DNA from: an uncultured Anaeromusa sp.
Lineage (GTDB): Bacteria; Bacillota; Negativicutes; Anaeromusales; Anaeromusaceae
Length of the DNA: 64,000 bases
Direction: 5' to 3'
Assembly (NCBI RefSeq): GCF_963676855.1
Contig: NZ_OY781460.1
Coordinates: forward strand, 1,225,501-1,289,500
In this document: positions 16,683-24,907 of the stretch, in pieces
Numbering within the stretch: the stretch's first letter is position 1
Layout of the letters: the number at the start of each line of letters is the position of its first letter
Notes under the pieces: generated by a model
Told to the model about the DNA's origin: nothing
The model's input: the letters and a program-made list of their open reading frames with translations, nothing else
Databases searched by the model: none
Program-made: the position numbers and the translations under genes

Positions 16683-17525
16683 GTGCTTGTTTCTTTCAAC
16701 AATATCTTGCAGCAAGCGTACCAGGAGAAGTACGCAGTAGGCTCATTTAACGGTTATAATTATGAAACCTTTAAAGGCATTATCGAGGCTGGCGCGGAGG
16801 CCAAGCAGGCGGTTATTCTGGCTTTTGGCGCTAAGTATTTGAAAAATATGTCGTTGGAAACAGCAGTCTCGTTAGCTAAAAGCTTAAGCGAAGACAGCGG
16901 CGCGCCGGTCTGTTTGCACTTAGATCATTGCAGTAGCTTAGATACGGTGTTTCGTGCTATTCGCAGCGGTTTTGGCTCGGTTATGTATGACGGCTCGGCT
17001 CTTTCTTTTGAAGAGAATCTAAAAAATACGCAAAAGGTATGCCAGATGGCTCATGCCTGTGGAGTATCGGTAGAAGCGGAACTCGGTTGTCTGGCGGCTG
17101 GCGAACGTTCGCATGAGGGCTCGCCAGAGGATGTAGAAGCATATACCGATCCCCAGACAGCCCAAAAATTTGTCGCTGAAACGCAAGTAGATGCGCTGGC
17201 GGTTTCTATTGGTACGGTGCATGGTTTGTACAAGGCGGAGCCTTGTTTACGCCTCGATATTTTGGAAACTATTAACAAGCTGGTGGAGATACCGCTGGTT
17301 TTGCACGGAGGCTCCGGTTTGTCGGCGGCGGATATTACCGCCTGTCGGCAGCGAGGTATCGCTAAGGTGAATGTGAATACGGAAATATCTGTATATGCAG
17401 TTGATAAGACGGCGGCCTTGCTGGCTGGCACGCAACTCCATTTTTCTGAAGTCTCGTTGCACCAGTTGGACTATGTAAAAGAAGTAGTAAAGAAATATAT
17501 CGCCTATTTTGCGGCAGGCAAGTAA
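16683..17525 (+). CDS. Class II fructose-bisphosphate aldolase-family enzyme
   Basis: A 280-residue zinc-dependent aldolase of the FbaA/KbaY/GatY family. Seen in order: 'YAVGSFNGYN', 'CLHLDHCSS' with the zinc His and catalytic Asp, 'VEAELGCLAAGE', 'GTVHGLYK' and 'LVLHGGSGL' with further zinc histidines, and 'AKVNVNTE' for phosphate binding. GTG 16683 is chosen because GGGAGG ends 8 bases upstream and 'VLVSFNNIL' matches the family's usual N terminus; GTG 16659 would add eight unusual residues. Beside a four-carbon acid kinase it probably splits or decarboxylates a phosphorylated ketose acid and not fructose bisphosphate. Confidence 0.86.
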   Translation: MLVSFNNILQQAYQEKYAVGSFNGYNYETFKGIIEAGAEAKQAVILAFGAKYLKNMSLETAVSLAKSLSEDSGAPVCLHLDHCSSLDTVFRAIRSGFGSVMYDGSALSFEENLKNTQKVCQMAHACGVSVEAELGCLAAGERSHEGSPEDVEAYTDPQTAQKFVAETQVDALAVSIGTVHGLYKAEPCLRLDILETINKLVEIPLVLHGGSGLSAADITACRQRGIAKVNVNTEISVYAVDKTAALLAGTQLHFSEVSLHQLDYVKEVVKKYIAYFAAGK

Positions 17526-17531
17526 GGGCAT

Positions 17532-17568
17532 GGAGAACCGCTGCAACGAGCAGCGGTTCTCCGTATTT
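17532..17568 (+). terminator. Intercistronic hairpin between aldolase and BKACE genes
   Basis: Perfect 13-bp stem (17532-17544 with 17550-17562) and a weak T-tract. It may partly terminate or set the mRNA ratio of the flanking genes. Confidence 0.55.
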
Positions 17569-17582
17569 TAAGGAGGATAACT

Positions 17583-18386
17583 ATGAATAAGGTGCTTGTT
17601 TCGGTGGCTCCAGTAGCCAGTACGGATACAAATATTGTACCGGAGAAGATTGCTGCGGAAGTATTACAGTGCTGGAAGGCTGGCGCAGCGATGGTACATC
17701 TGCATGTGAGAGATGCGCAGGGCCAGCTGACGACCGATATGGAGATTTTGAATGAAACGCTGCAGTTGATTCGCCAGCAATCCGATATGATTATTGAAGT
17801 GTCGACAGGCGGCGTTTCTAATTTATCCATTCAAGAACGCTGTGTACCGCTGTATTCGGAGTTAGTGGAAGCGTGCTCTTTGAATGTGGGTTCTACTAAT
17901 TTAGGTAAAGCTGTATATTGCAATCCCTTGGACGAAGTGGAATATTGTATCAAGGAACTGCTGAAACAAAAGAAAACGCCAGAAGTGGAAGTATTCGAGA
18001 TTGGCCATATCCACACAATGCAGGAATTTATGGCGCAATATGATTTTGTGGATCCCGTGCTTTTTAGTATTGTTTTGGGGCATCAAGGAGAAGCTCCAGC
18101 TACGCCGCAAGCGCTGGCGGCCATGATTCAGATGATCCCTGCGGGTACGCTCTGGGGTATCACCCAGGCCCATCGGAAGGATTTTGGTCTGATTGCAGCT
18201 GCTGTAGGCTTGGGAGCCAGTACGGTGCGCATCGGCTTTGAAGACAGTCGCTATTTGGATGCACATACTGTTGTGGGGAGTAATGTGCCCTTGGTAGAAA
18301 AAACAGTCCGGCTTTTGCAGGCGATGGACAAGGAACCTATGAATCCGGAAGAAGCGCGGCAATATTTTAACATAGGCGGTCAATGA
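17583..18386 (+). CDS. BKACE-family (DUF849) beta-keto acid cleavage enzyme
   Basis: A 267-residue TIM-barrel enzyme. 'AGAAMVHLHVRD' carries the zinc-binding His-x-His pair, 'IEVSTGG' is a conserved strand, and 'FEIGHIHTMQEF' and 'FSIVLGHQG' complete the family pattern. BKACE enzymes condense a beta-keto acid with acetyl-CoA and exchange the acyl groups; the founder works in lysine fermentation (3-keto-5-aminohexanoate). Here the partner genes suggest a keto acid formed from a sugar acid. The start follows 'AAGGAGG', and the end overlaps the kinase gene by 4 bases. Confidence 0.87.
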   Translation: MNKVLVSVAPVASTDTNIVPEKIAAEVLQCWKAGAAMVHLHVRDAQGQLTTDMEILNETLQLIRQQSDMIIEVSTGGVSNLSIQERCVPLYSELVEACSLNVGSTNLGKAVYCNPLDEVEYCIKELLKQKKTPEVEVFEIGHIHTMQEFMAQYDFVDPVLFSIVLGHQGEAPATPQALAAMIQMIPAGTLWGITQAHRKDFGLIAAAVGLGASTVRIGFEDSRYLDAHTVVGSNVPLVEKTVRLLQAMDKEPMNPEEARQYFNIGGQ

Positions 18387-19834
18387 GCATTATGGCGAAG
18401 AATAAGCAAGGCCCTAATTTAGACGCGGCGGTGTTGGATAGCTTCCCCCCTGTAGACGCAGTGAAGTTACAACATCTGTTGGAAGCGGCGGTCGCTGGGG
18501 ATAAGCATAAAATTATTGTGCTGGATGATGATCCCACGGGTGTGCAGACAGTTCACGATTTGTCTGTCTACACGGACTGGTCCTATGACAGTGTTCGTCA
18601 GGGCTTTTTGGAAGAAGCCAAGATGTTTTATATTCTGACTAACTCTCGCGGCTTTACGGAAGCAGAGACGATCAAGGCGCATCAAGAGATTGCAAGGACG
18701 GTATCGCAAGTGGCGCGGGAATTGGAGCAACCGTTTCTGCTGGTCAATCGCAGTGACTCTACGCTGCGGGGACATTATCCGTTGGAGACGCAGATTTTGA
18801 AAGAGCAGTGGGAAAACGAAAGCGGACAGGTAGTAGATGGCGAAATTCTCTGCCCCTATTTTAAAGAAGGCGGGCGCTTTACGATTGGCAATGTACACTA
18901 TGTTCGTTATGGCGAACAATTAGTGCCAGCGGGAGAAACCGAATTTGCTAAGGATAAGACGTTTGGCTACAGCGCCTCAGATTTGACGGCATATGTAGAA
19001 GAAAAAACCGGTGGCGCCTATCGCAGCGAAAATGTAACTACCATTTCCTTAGAGGAACTTCGGAGCCTGCAGGTGGAAGCCATTACCGCAAAACTGCTTC
19101 GCATTAGTGGCTTCGGCAAGGTGGTCGTTAATGCCGTGGATGCGTGTGACGTGAAAGTGTTTTGTCTAGCTTTATACCAGGCTCTTGGTCGCGGGAAAAG
19201 CTTTTTGTTCCGTACGGCAGCCGGTTTAGTGAAAGAGTTAGGTGCTGTATCCGATCGATCTCTTTTAACCCGTGAGGATATGTTGGAGAGGCCCCTCACC
19301 ACAGGTGGTATTGTTGTAGTTGGCTCTCATACGCTCAAAACGACGCAGCAGTTAGAACGCTTAAAAGAGCTTCCCGGCATCTGCAGCCTGGAATTCAATT
19401 CCGACTTAGTGCTGGAAGAAGATCGTTTTGACGAAGAGATTGAAGCGGTTTTGCAGCGAGAAGAGGCGTTGCTGCAGAGCGGTAAAACGGTTGTCGTTTA
19501 TACCAAGCGTAAGCTGTTATCTATGGAAGGTGAGTCCAAAGAAGCAGCATTGCGACGTTCGGTGAAAATTTCTGACGCCGTGCAGTCGTTAGTCGGAAAG
19601 CTGCGGGTGACGCCAGCTTTTGTTGTGGCTAAAGGGGGTATTACGTCCAGCGATATTGGAACCAAGGCGTTACAGGTTAAACGCGCCCGCGTTCTGGGGC
19701 AGGTTCGACCGGGCATTCCGGTATGGCAGACAGGCGAAGAAAGCAAATTTCCCCGCATTCCTTATGTGATTTTTCCTGGCAATGTCGGCGAAGCCGACAC
19801 TCTCAAAGAGGTTGTTAGCGTGCTGATGGGTTAA
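18383..19834 (+). CDS. Four-carbon acid sugar kinase family protein (OtnK/DtnK-like, DUF1537)
   Basis: A 483-residue, two-domain kinase. The N-terminal domain has the substrate/ATP motif 'IIVLDDDPTGVQTVHDL' and 'RSDSTLRGHYPLE'; the C-terminal domain has 'GGIVVVGSHTLKTTQQ', 'VVAKGGITSSDI' and 'FPGNVG'. Known members phosphorylate erythronate, threonate or related acids. The typical partner dehydrogenase (PdxA-like or LtnD-like) is absent from this cluster. It overlaps the BKACE gene by ATGA, showing translational coupling, and ends the operon at a strong terminator. Confidence 0.87.
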   Translation: MSIMAKNKQGPNLDAAVLDSFPPVDAVKLQHLLEAAVAGDKHKIIVLDDDPTGVQTVHDLSVYTDWSYDSVRQGFLEEAKMFYILTNSRGFTEAETIKAHQEIARTVSQVARELEQPFLLVNRSDSTLRGHYPLETQILKEQWENESGQVVDGEILCPYFKEGGRFTIGNVHYVRYGEQLVPAGETEFAKDKTFGYSASDLTAYVEEKTGGAYRSENVTTISLEELRSLQVEAITAKLLRISGFGKVVVNAVDACDVKVFCLALYQALGRGKSFLFRTAAGLVKELGAVSDRSLLTREDMLERPLTTGGIVVVGSHTLKTTQQLERLKELPGICSLEFNSDLVLEEDRFDEEIEAVLQREEALLQSGKTVVVYTKRKLLSMEGESKEAALRRSVKISDAVQSLVGKLRVTPAFVVAKGGITSSDIGTKALQVKRARVLGQVRPGIPVWQTGEESKFPRIPYVIFPGNVGEADTLKEVVSVLMG

Positions 19835-19861
19835 TTTTGAATGCTTTTACGTACCAATAGC

Positions 19862-19897
19862 AAAAAGAGGGCGCCTTTAAAAGGCAGCCCTCTTTTT
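19862..19897. terminator. Bidirectional terminator between the kinase and ligase genes
   Basis: A-rich left arm AAAAAGAGGGC-GCCTT and T-rich right arm AAGGC-AGCCCTCTTTTT, so it can serve both convergent genes. Confidence 0.85.
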
Positions 19898-19904
19898 CGT
19901 TTGG

Positions 19905-19937
19905 CTTTTCTCTGTTTCTCTGTGTTACGTATTCTTG
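19905..19937 (-). repeat. ACAGAG-type gene-end repeat
   Basis: CTTTTCTCTGTTTCTCTGTG followed by TTACGTATTC: a copy of the short motif that recurs beside terminators in this window (see findings). Confidence 0.5.
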
Positions 19938-22469
19938 TCACGCCGTTTCGACCTTGCTGTCTGCTGTAAGGCCAAGCTTGGCCACTGCCTGCTCGCGCAT
20001 TTTGTACTTCATGATCTTGCCGGCGGCATTCATCGGGAATTCGCTGACAAAATCAATATAGCGAGGGGTTTTGTGTTTGGCCATGTGAGAACGGATGTAA
20101 TCTTTGAGTTCGTCCGAGGTCATGGTTGTGCCGTCTTTCAAAATGACGCAAGCCATGATTTCTTCACCGTACTGCTTGTCCGGCACGCCGATGACCTGGA
20201 CATCTTTGACTTTTTCATGGGTGTAGATGAAGTCTTCGATTTCTTTGGGATAGATGTTTTCGCCGCCGCGGATCACCATGTCTTTGATGCGGCCTGTAAT
20301 TTTGAAATAGCCTTTTTCATCGCGTTTGGCCAAATCGCCGGTGTGCAGCCAGCCGTCTTTGTCGATGGCGGCGGCAGTTGCTTCTGGCATTTTGTAGTAG
20401 CCTTTCATGATGTTGTAGCCACGAGCGACAAATTCGCCGGAAACATTGTCCGGCAAATCTTCGCCGGTTTCGGGATCCACAATTTTACATTCTACGCCCG
20501 GCAAGGAGCGGCCAACAGTGGAGACTCGCAGTTCAATGGAATCGTCCACGCGGCTCTGGGTGCATCCGGGGGCGGATTCGGTTTGGCCGAAAACGATAGT
20601 GATTTCCGTCATGTTCATCTTGTTGACGACATCCTGCATGACTTTGGTAGGGCAGGGGCTGCCGGCCATGATGCCTGTACGCATGTGGGAAAAATCGGTT
20701 TCGGGGAAATTCGCATGTTCCAGCATGGCGATAAACATGGTGGGAACGCCGTGGCAGCAGGTAATCTGCTCGCGGTTAATGCACTCCAAAGATTGTTTGG
20801 GAGAAAAATACGGCAAAGGCGACATGGTGACGCCGTGCGTCATGGAGGCGGTCATGGCCAAAACCATGCCGAAGCAGTGAAACATGGGCACTTGGATCAT
20901 CATGCGGTCGGCGGTGGACAGATCCATGCAGTCACCAATGTTTTTGCCGTTGTTGACGACATTGTAGTGGCTCAGCATGACGCCTTTTGGGAAGCCGGTA
21001 GTGCCGGAAGTGTACTGCATGTTGCAGACGTCATGCTTGTTGAGAGCGCGCTCCCGGCGGTAGACTTCCTCAACTGGCACGGTTTCCGACAGATCGACCG
21101 CTTCGTCCCAGGTCAGACAGCCCAGTTGTTGGGAGTCGACGGTAATAATATTGCGCAAGAACGGCAGTCGGACCGAATGCAGCGGCGTTCCGGGTTTGGT
21201 GTGCTCCAACTCGGGGCAAAGCTCTTGCATAATTTCGACGTAGTTGGAGTCTTTGTAGCCGTCGATCATAACCAGCGTATGTGTGTCCGATTGGCGGAAC
21301 AAGTACTCTGCTTCGTGGATTTTATAAGCGGTATTGACAGTGACCAGAACGGCGCCGATTTTAATGGTAGCCCAGAAGGTGATAAACCATTGCGGTACAT
21401 TCGTAGCCCAGATGGCGACATGATCGCCAGGTTTTACGCCCAAAGCAATTAAAGAGCGGGCAAAAGCATCTACATCGTCTCGGAATTCGGCATAGGTGCG
21501 TGTGTAGTCATGGGTGGTATAGCGAAAAGCGTACTGGTCAGGGAATTCAGCTACGATATGATCCAGTACCTGAGGGAAGGTCAGGTCGATGAGGCTGTCT
21601 TTTTCCCAGATGTACTTGCCGGTTTTGGCATTGTTGTCAAACAAGCGGCCTTTAGACGTGTTCTTTTCAATAAAGCGATTCATGAAATGGGCGAAATGCG
21701 GGAAGACAACCCCGGCATTGGCCAGGTCCGGCGCCCACGCCTTAACCCACTCTAAAGAGAGGTAGCCTGCGTATTTGATGGAATTCAAGGCGGACATAAT
21801 TTGCGCAATCGGCAAATCCCCTTCGCCGAGCATGCGGTATTGAATGACATTGTTGCTAACGACAGAATCTTTGACATGAGCGTATTTGATGTAAGCGCCT
21901 AAGTGCTGCACCGTTTGCTCTGGCGTTTCTCCTGCGAAACGGTAAGGATGATGAATGTCCCACAAAGCGCCGATGGCATCGCTGGCTACCTGATTGAGTA
22001 GTTGGCTCAAGCGTTTTGTATCGGCATACACGCCAGATGTTTCTACCAGAAGCGTGACTTGATTAACTTCGGCAATAGGGATCAAGCGACGCAGGGCCGC
22101 AAGAACAATTTGGTCGTCGACATCGCCATTGGACTGCGGGCCAATATCTCCCAAAATGCGGACATACGGCGTTCCCAACTTACCGGCTAGCGTAATGTAA
22201 CGGACGAGCTCTTTATGATTTTCTTCGGCTTTTTCGGCAAATTTCAGACAGCAGCCGGAGGAAAGGCAAGAAATCTCAAGACGCAGCTCTTCCAATTTTT
22301 TCTTGGTGTGCGGCCATTGATCTTCAGAAAGAGGCTGGGCTGGACCTGTGAAACGCTTATCTCCCAAGCCGCGGACTTCGATGCCGTCAAAGCCGAAGTC
22401 TTTCGCCAGAGAATAAATATCGCGCCAACCAAAATCAGGACAACCTAAAGTGGAAAAAGCTATTTTCAT
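19938..22469 (-). CDS. Fusion of sugar-phosphate isomerase/epimerase TIM barrel and AMP-forming acyl-CoA ligase
   Basis: An 843-residue fusion. Residues 1-270 form an AP endonuclease 2/xylose isomerase-like TIM barrel ('FGFDGIEVRGLG', 'LLVETSG', 'GALWDIHHPYRF', 'YLSLEWVKAW'). From about 300 a complete ANL ligase follows: 'MQYTSGTTGFPKGVMLSH' (P-loop), 'VFGQTESAPG', 'GWLHTGDLAKRD', 'RIKDMVIRGGENIYPKEIE' (two motifs) and 'AAGKIMKYKMRE' with the catalytic Lys. The ligase would activate a carboxylic acid as its CoA ester. ATG 22469 follows GGAGAG. The frame stays open upstream through the T-box leader, but that part is RNA structure, not protein. Expression is probably coupled to uncharged tRNA. 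Confidence 0.85.
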   Translation of the reverse strand: MKIAFSTLGCPDFGWRDIYSLAKDFGFDGIEVRGLGDKRFTGPAQPLSEDQWPHTKKKLEELRLEISCLSSGCCLKFAEKAEENHKELVRYITLAGKLGTPYVRILGDIGPQSNGDVDDQIVLAALRRLIPIAEVNQVTLLVETSGVYADTKRLSQLLNQVASDAIGALWDIHHPYRFAGETPEQTVQHLGAYIKYAHVKDSVVSNNVIQYRMLGEGDLPIAQIMSALNSIKYAGYLSLEWVKAWAPDLANAGVVFPHFAHFMNRFIEKNTSKGRLFDNNAKTGKYIWEKDSLIDLTFPQVLDHIVAEFPDQYAFRYTTHDYTRTYAEFRDDVDAFARSLIALGVKPGDHVAIWATNVPQWFITFWATIKIGAVLVTVNTAYKIHEAEYLFRQSDTHTLVMIDGYKDSNYVEIMQELCPELEHTKPGTPLHSVRLPFLRNIITVDSQQLGCLTWDEAVDLSETVPVEEVYRRERALNKHDVCNMQYTSGTTGFPKGVMLSHYNVVNNGKNIGDCMDLSTADRMMIQVPMFHCFGMVLAMTASMTHGVTMSPLPYFSPKQSLECINREQITCCHGVPTMFIAMLEHANFPETDFSHMRTGIMAGSPCPTKVMQDVVNKMNMTEITIVFGQTESAPGCTQSRVDDSIELRVSTVGRSLPGVECKIVDPETGEDLPDNVSGEFVARGYNIMKGYYKMPEATAAAIDKDGWLHTGDLAKRDEKGYFKITGRIKDMVIRGGENIYPKEIEDFIYTHEKVKDVQVIGVPDKQYGEEIMACVILKDGTTMTSDELKDYIRSHMAKHKTPRYIDFVSEFPMNAAGKIMKYKMREQAVAKLGLTADSKVETA

Positions 22470-22510
22470 ACTAATCTCTCCTCTGCTTTTGTTTTCCAGG
22501 GGGCGGAAAC

Positions 22511-22546
22511 AAAAAAATCGTCCCCTGGCATTGCTGCCAAGAGACG
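22511..22546 (-). terminator. T-box attenuator terminator
   Basis: Minus strand CGTCTCTTGGCA, GCAA loop, TGCCAGGGGACG, then A and seven Ts. It competes with the antiterminator. Confidence 0.8.
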
Positions 22547-22780
22547 AAAGCATACACTTCCGTGGTACCACTCTTGTTGATATGAAATATATCCACTCTG
22601 TAGGCGCGGCCCATATAGGCGATGCCCCTCTCGTGATAACGGCGAGATGCCCGTTCACGCCTACTTGCTTGATTGCGTTCGGGTGAATGCTCAAGGGTGA
22701 GTTTCGCTATAGCGCAGTACGCTGTTTCACACCAACCAACAGCTCTCTGAAGTGACACGGCGCTAGGCTTTTTCCCTTTC
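22511..22780 (-). promoter_or_regulatory. T-box leader (specifier probably CTC, leucine)
   Basis: On the minus strand: AGAGAG at 22748-22743 followed by the distal-loop sequence 'GGTTGGTG', 'GAAACTCA' (22705-22698) in the specifier loop position, then the T-box antiterminator 'AAGAGTGGTACCACG' (22575-22561) and a terminator. CTC followed by a purine and a stem closing with AAGGG/CCCTT fits the Specifier Loop layout, so leucine tRNA is the likely effector; ACC (Thr) is the alternative reading. It precedes the TIM-barrel/ligase fusion. Confidence 0.85.
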
Positions 22781-22811
22781 AATGCATTTTGTATATTAAA
22801 ACCTTGGTTAT

Positions 22812-22840
22812 AATTTAGCAAAATGACTAATCTTTGTCAA
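22812..22840 (-). promoter_or_regulatory. Promoter of the T-box transcript
   Basis: Minus strand TTGACA (22840-22835), 17 bases, TAAATT (22817-22812), just upstream of the leader. Confidence 0.7.
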
Positions 22841-23038
22841 TGGTAAAGTTACAAAAAATATTACAAAAACAAAATAGTCAAATGTTAGTGTAAATTAACA
22901 TCCGCGCTGCTGGGGAATGAGAAAAGCGATACGATACGAAGCGTATGGTAAGAAAGATGGCAGGGGGTGATTTTTGTGGTACACTAAGGAAGCGCTCAAG
23001 TAGTATTGTGTAACGAACAAGGAGGAACTAAAAAATCC

Positions 23039-24724
23039 ATGGAAATGCAAGAAAAAAAAGCATATAGCCGCAATGATTTTTTATCGTGGGGGATGCTGGC
23101 GTTGCTTTTTGTGTATATGTTGTCTCTGAATTTTCTTATGCCGCTGCACCGCGATGATTATTGGTATTCCTTGATCTGGGGGACTATGGATAAATTGGCG
23201 GTTTGGCCGGATGTATTTCAATCTATGTACGCCCATTATTTGACCCATGGCGGACGCATGACAGCGTATGTAGTGCTGAGCAGTTTTTTGCTGGCAGGCA
23301 AATTCTGGTTTAACCTATTCAACTCTTTTATGTATGTAGCCTTGATTGTGTTGATGTATTGGCATTCGCAACGTCAGATTACGTGGCGCTTTCAGCCTCA
23401 TGTTTTATTGTTACTCATCGCCTTTACTTGGTTAGGGCTGCCACATTTTGCGGAAGTGACAATTTGGATGGCCGGTTCCTGCACGTATTTGTTCACTGCC
23501 GTGTTGATTCTTGCGTTTTTTCTGCCTTACCATTTTCAAGCGTTGGGACGAGAACTTTGGCAAGGATGGTTTTTACCTGCTGTAGGTATGCTGTTTTTGG
23601 GCATTCTGGCGGGTTGGGGCATTGAAAATACTTCGGCTACCACGGCTTTTGTCAGTGTTTGCGCCACTTTTTATTTTTATAGAAAGAGACAACTGAAAAC
23701 ATGGATGCTGACCGGATCTTTGGGGGCGGTGCTGGGTATGGTCATGCTGGTTGCTGCGCCAGGAAACTATGTGCGCTTTGATGATTCTAAAACAAAGCTG
23801 CTTTATCATTTTACGAATCTGCTGGCGGCCGGAGCGGAAGCTCTGCTCTATGTGCTGCCGATAGTCCTGTTTTTGCTCTTGGCCTGGCGGGTTTTACTTG
23901 TGTGTCATGAGAAAGGCGCTGCTGCCGTAGCGAAAAACCGGAAGCTGGACAGACGTTTTATTTTTTCTTCCGTCATTACTATGGCTGTGATTGCTTTTTT
24001 ACTGCTTTCCTATAGCAATGGACACTTCTTTTCTACTTGGCTGGGACCGCTGCTGATGGCTAAGGTGGCCGTGCCATTGGGGGTTGCGACGCCGCGCCTG
24101 CAGGTGCAGCTTTTCAATACCCTGTCCGGTCTGGAAGAGATGCTGATCTATCTGCTCACGATTGCGCAACTGTATCGGTATGCGTTCACTAAGCTGTCGC
24201 TGCGCAAAAAGGATCTGCAAGGCCTTGTAGCAGGCATTCGCTGGCGGGAGATTATGGCGGCTCATCCGGCTTGCTGGCATGTAGCGGCTTGGCTGGCGCT
24301 GGCTTTGTTTAACCATTTTGTCATGGTGGCGTCGCCGCGCTTTCCGGCACGGGCTACCTTTGGTTCGGTCACGTTTTTGCTGATTGCGACTACCGGCGTA
24401 TTCACCGTGCCCGAAGTGCGTCAATACTTTTTGGAGACGGCTCGCAAGAAATACCTGGCTTTGTTTGCGGCCTTGGTTCTGCTGCCCATGATGGCGGCAA
24501 CCTTGAACCAGTATGTGACGATTCATCGGGAAGATGGAGTACGGATGGCCTATGTACAGGAAATGGCGGCTCAAGGAGCGACAGAGCTCGAAGTGGCGCC
24601 TATTTCCATTAAAAATCGCGTGCTGCGGCATGTGTACTTTGAAGACTTGAACAATTCCGTGTCTCGCGACTTGCTTTGCAACTACTACGGGCTGAAAACG
24701 ATTAAGCTGCAAGAGAAAGAATAG
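23039..24724 (+). CDS. Polytopic membrane protein, DUF6056/GT-C-like
   Basis: A 561-residue protein with about 12 hydrophobic segments. The first external loop after TM1 contains 'HRDDYWY', an acidic pair in the position used by GT-C membrane glycosyltransferases, and 'WMAGSCTYLF' follows in the next loop. This resembles the DUF6056 family, which is linked to surface polysaccharide decoration; the activity is inferred. ATG 23039 lies 13 bases after GGAGG, a long gap; ATG 23045 is another option. It is monocistronic, between the divergent T-box transcript and a terminator at 24807. Confidence 0.65.
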   Translation: MEMQEKKAYSRNDFLSWGMLALLFVYMLSLNFLMPLHRDDYWYSLIWGTMDKLAVWPDVFQSMYAHYLTHGGRMTAYVVLSSFLLAGKFWFNLFNSFMYVALIVLMYWHSQRQITWRFQPHVLLLLIAFTWLGLPHFAEVTIWMAGSCTYLFTAVLILAFFLPYHFQALGRELWQGWFLPAVGMLFLGILAGWGIENTSATTAFVSVCATFYFYRKRQLKTWMLTGSLGAVLGMVMLVAAPGNYVRFDDSKTKLLYHFTNLLAAGAEALLYVLPIVLFLLLAWRVLLVCHEKGAAAVAKNRKLDRRFIFSSVITMAVIAFLLLSYSNGHFFSTWLGPLLMAKVAVPLGVATPRLQVQLFNTLSGLEEMLIYLLTIAQLYRYAFTKLSLRKKDLQGLVAGIRWREIMAAHPACWHVAAWLALALFNHFVMVASPRFPARATFGSVTFLLIATTGVFTVPEVRQYFLETARKKYLALFAALVLLPMMAATLNQYVTIHREDGVRMAYVQEMAAQGATELEVAPISIKNRVLRHVYFEDLNNSVSRDLLCNYYGLKTIKLQEKE

Positions 24725-24728
24725 GGCG

Positions 24729-24777
24729 CAGAGTAACAGAGCCACAGAGGGGAACAGAGAAAGATTCAAGCACGAAC
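24729..24777 (+). repeat. ACAGAG-type gene-end repeat
   Basis: 'CAGAGTAACAGAG' and 'CACAGAGG', then 'AACAGAGAAAG' and 'CACGAAC', right after the stop codon at 24724. An inverted copy lies at 24866-24890, beyond the terminator. Confidence 0.5.
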
Positions 24778-24806
24778 TTTAAAGCTTGAGTACAAAGATA
24801 TAGAAT

Positions 24807-24846
24807 AAAAACGGGAAGATTCGCTTTAACGAATCTTCCCGTTTTT
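24807..24846. terminator. Bidirectional terminator between convergent genes
   Basis: AAAACGGGAAGATTCG and CGAATCTTCCCGTTTTT form a perfect stem with A- and T-rich flanks. Confidence 0.88.
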
Positions 24847-24907
24847 ATTGGTGTACCAGAATTTATTTTTCTTCTGTTACTCTGTGTTCAAATTTGTATT
24901 AATCAAT

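Noticed and set aside
19935-21452. 505-codon plus-strand frame opposite the acyl-CoA ligase
   Set aside because: It is antisense to a gene with complete ligase motifs, has a His/Asp/Phe-rich composition typical of a shadow frame and matches no family.
22470-22694. 75-codon N-terminal extension of the isomerase/ligase fusion
   Set aside because: This part is the T-box leader (terminator and antiterminator); a normal ribosome site and ATG follow at 22469.
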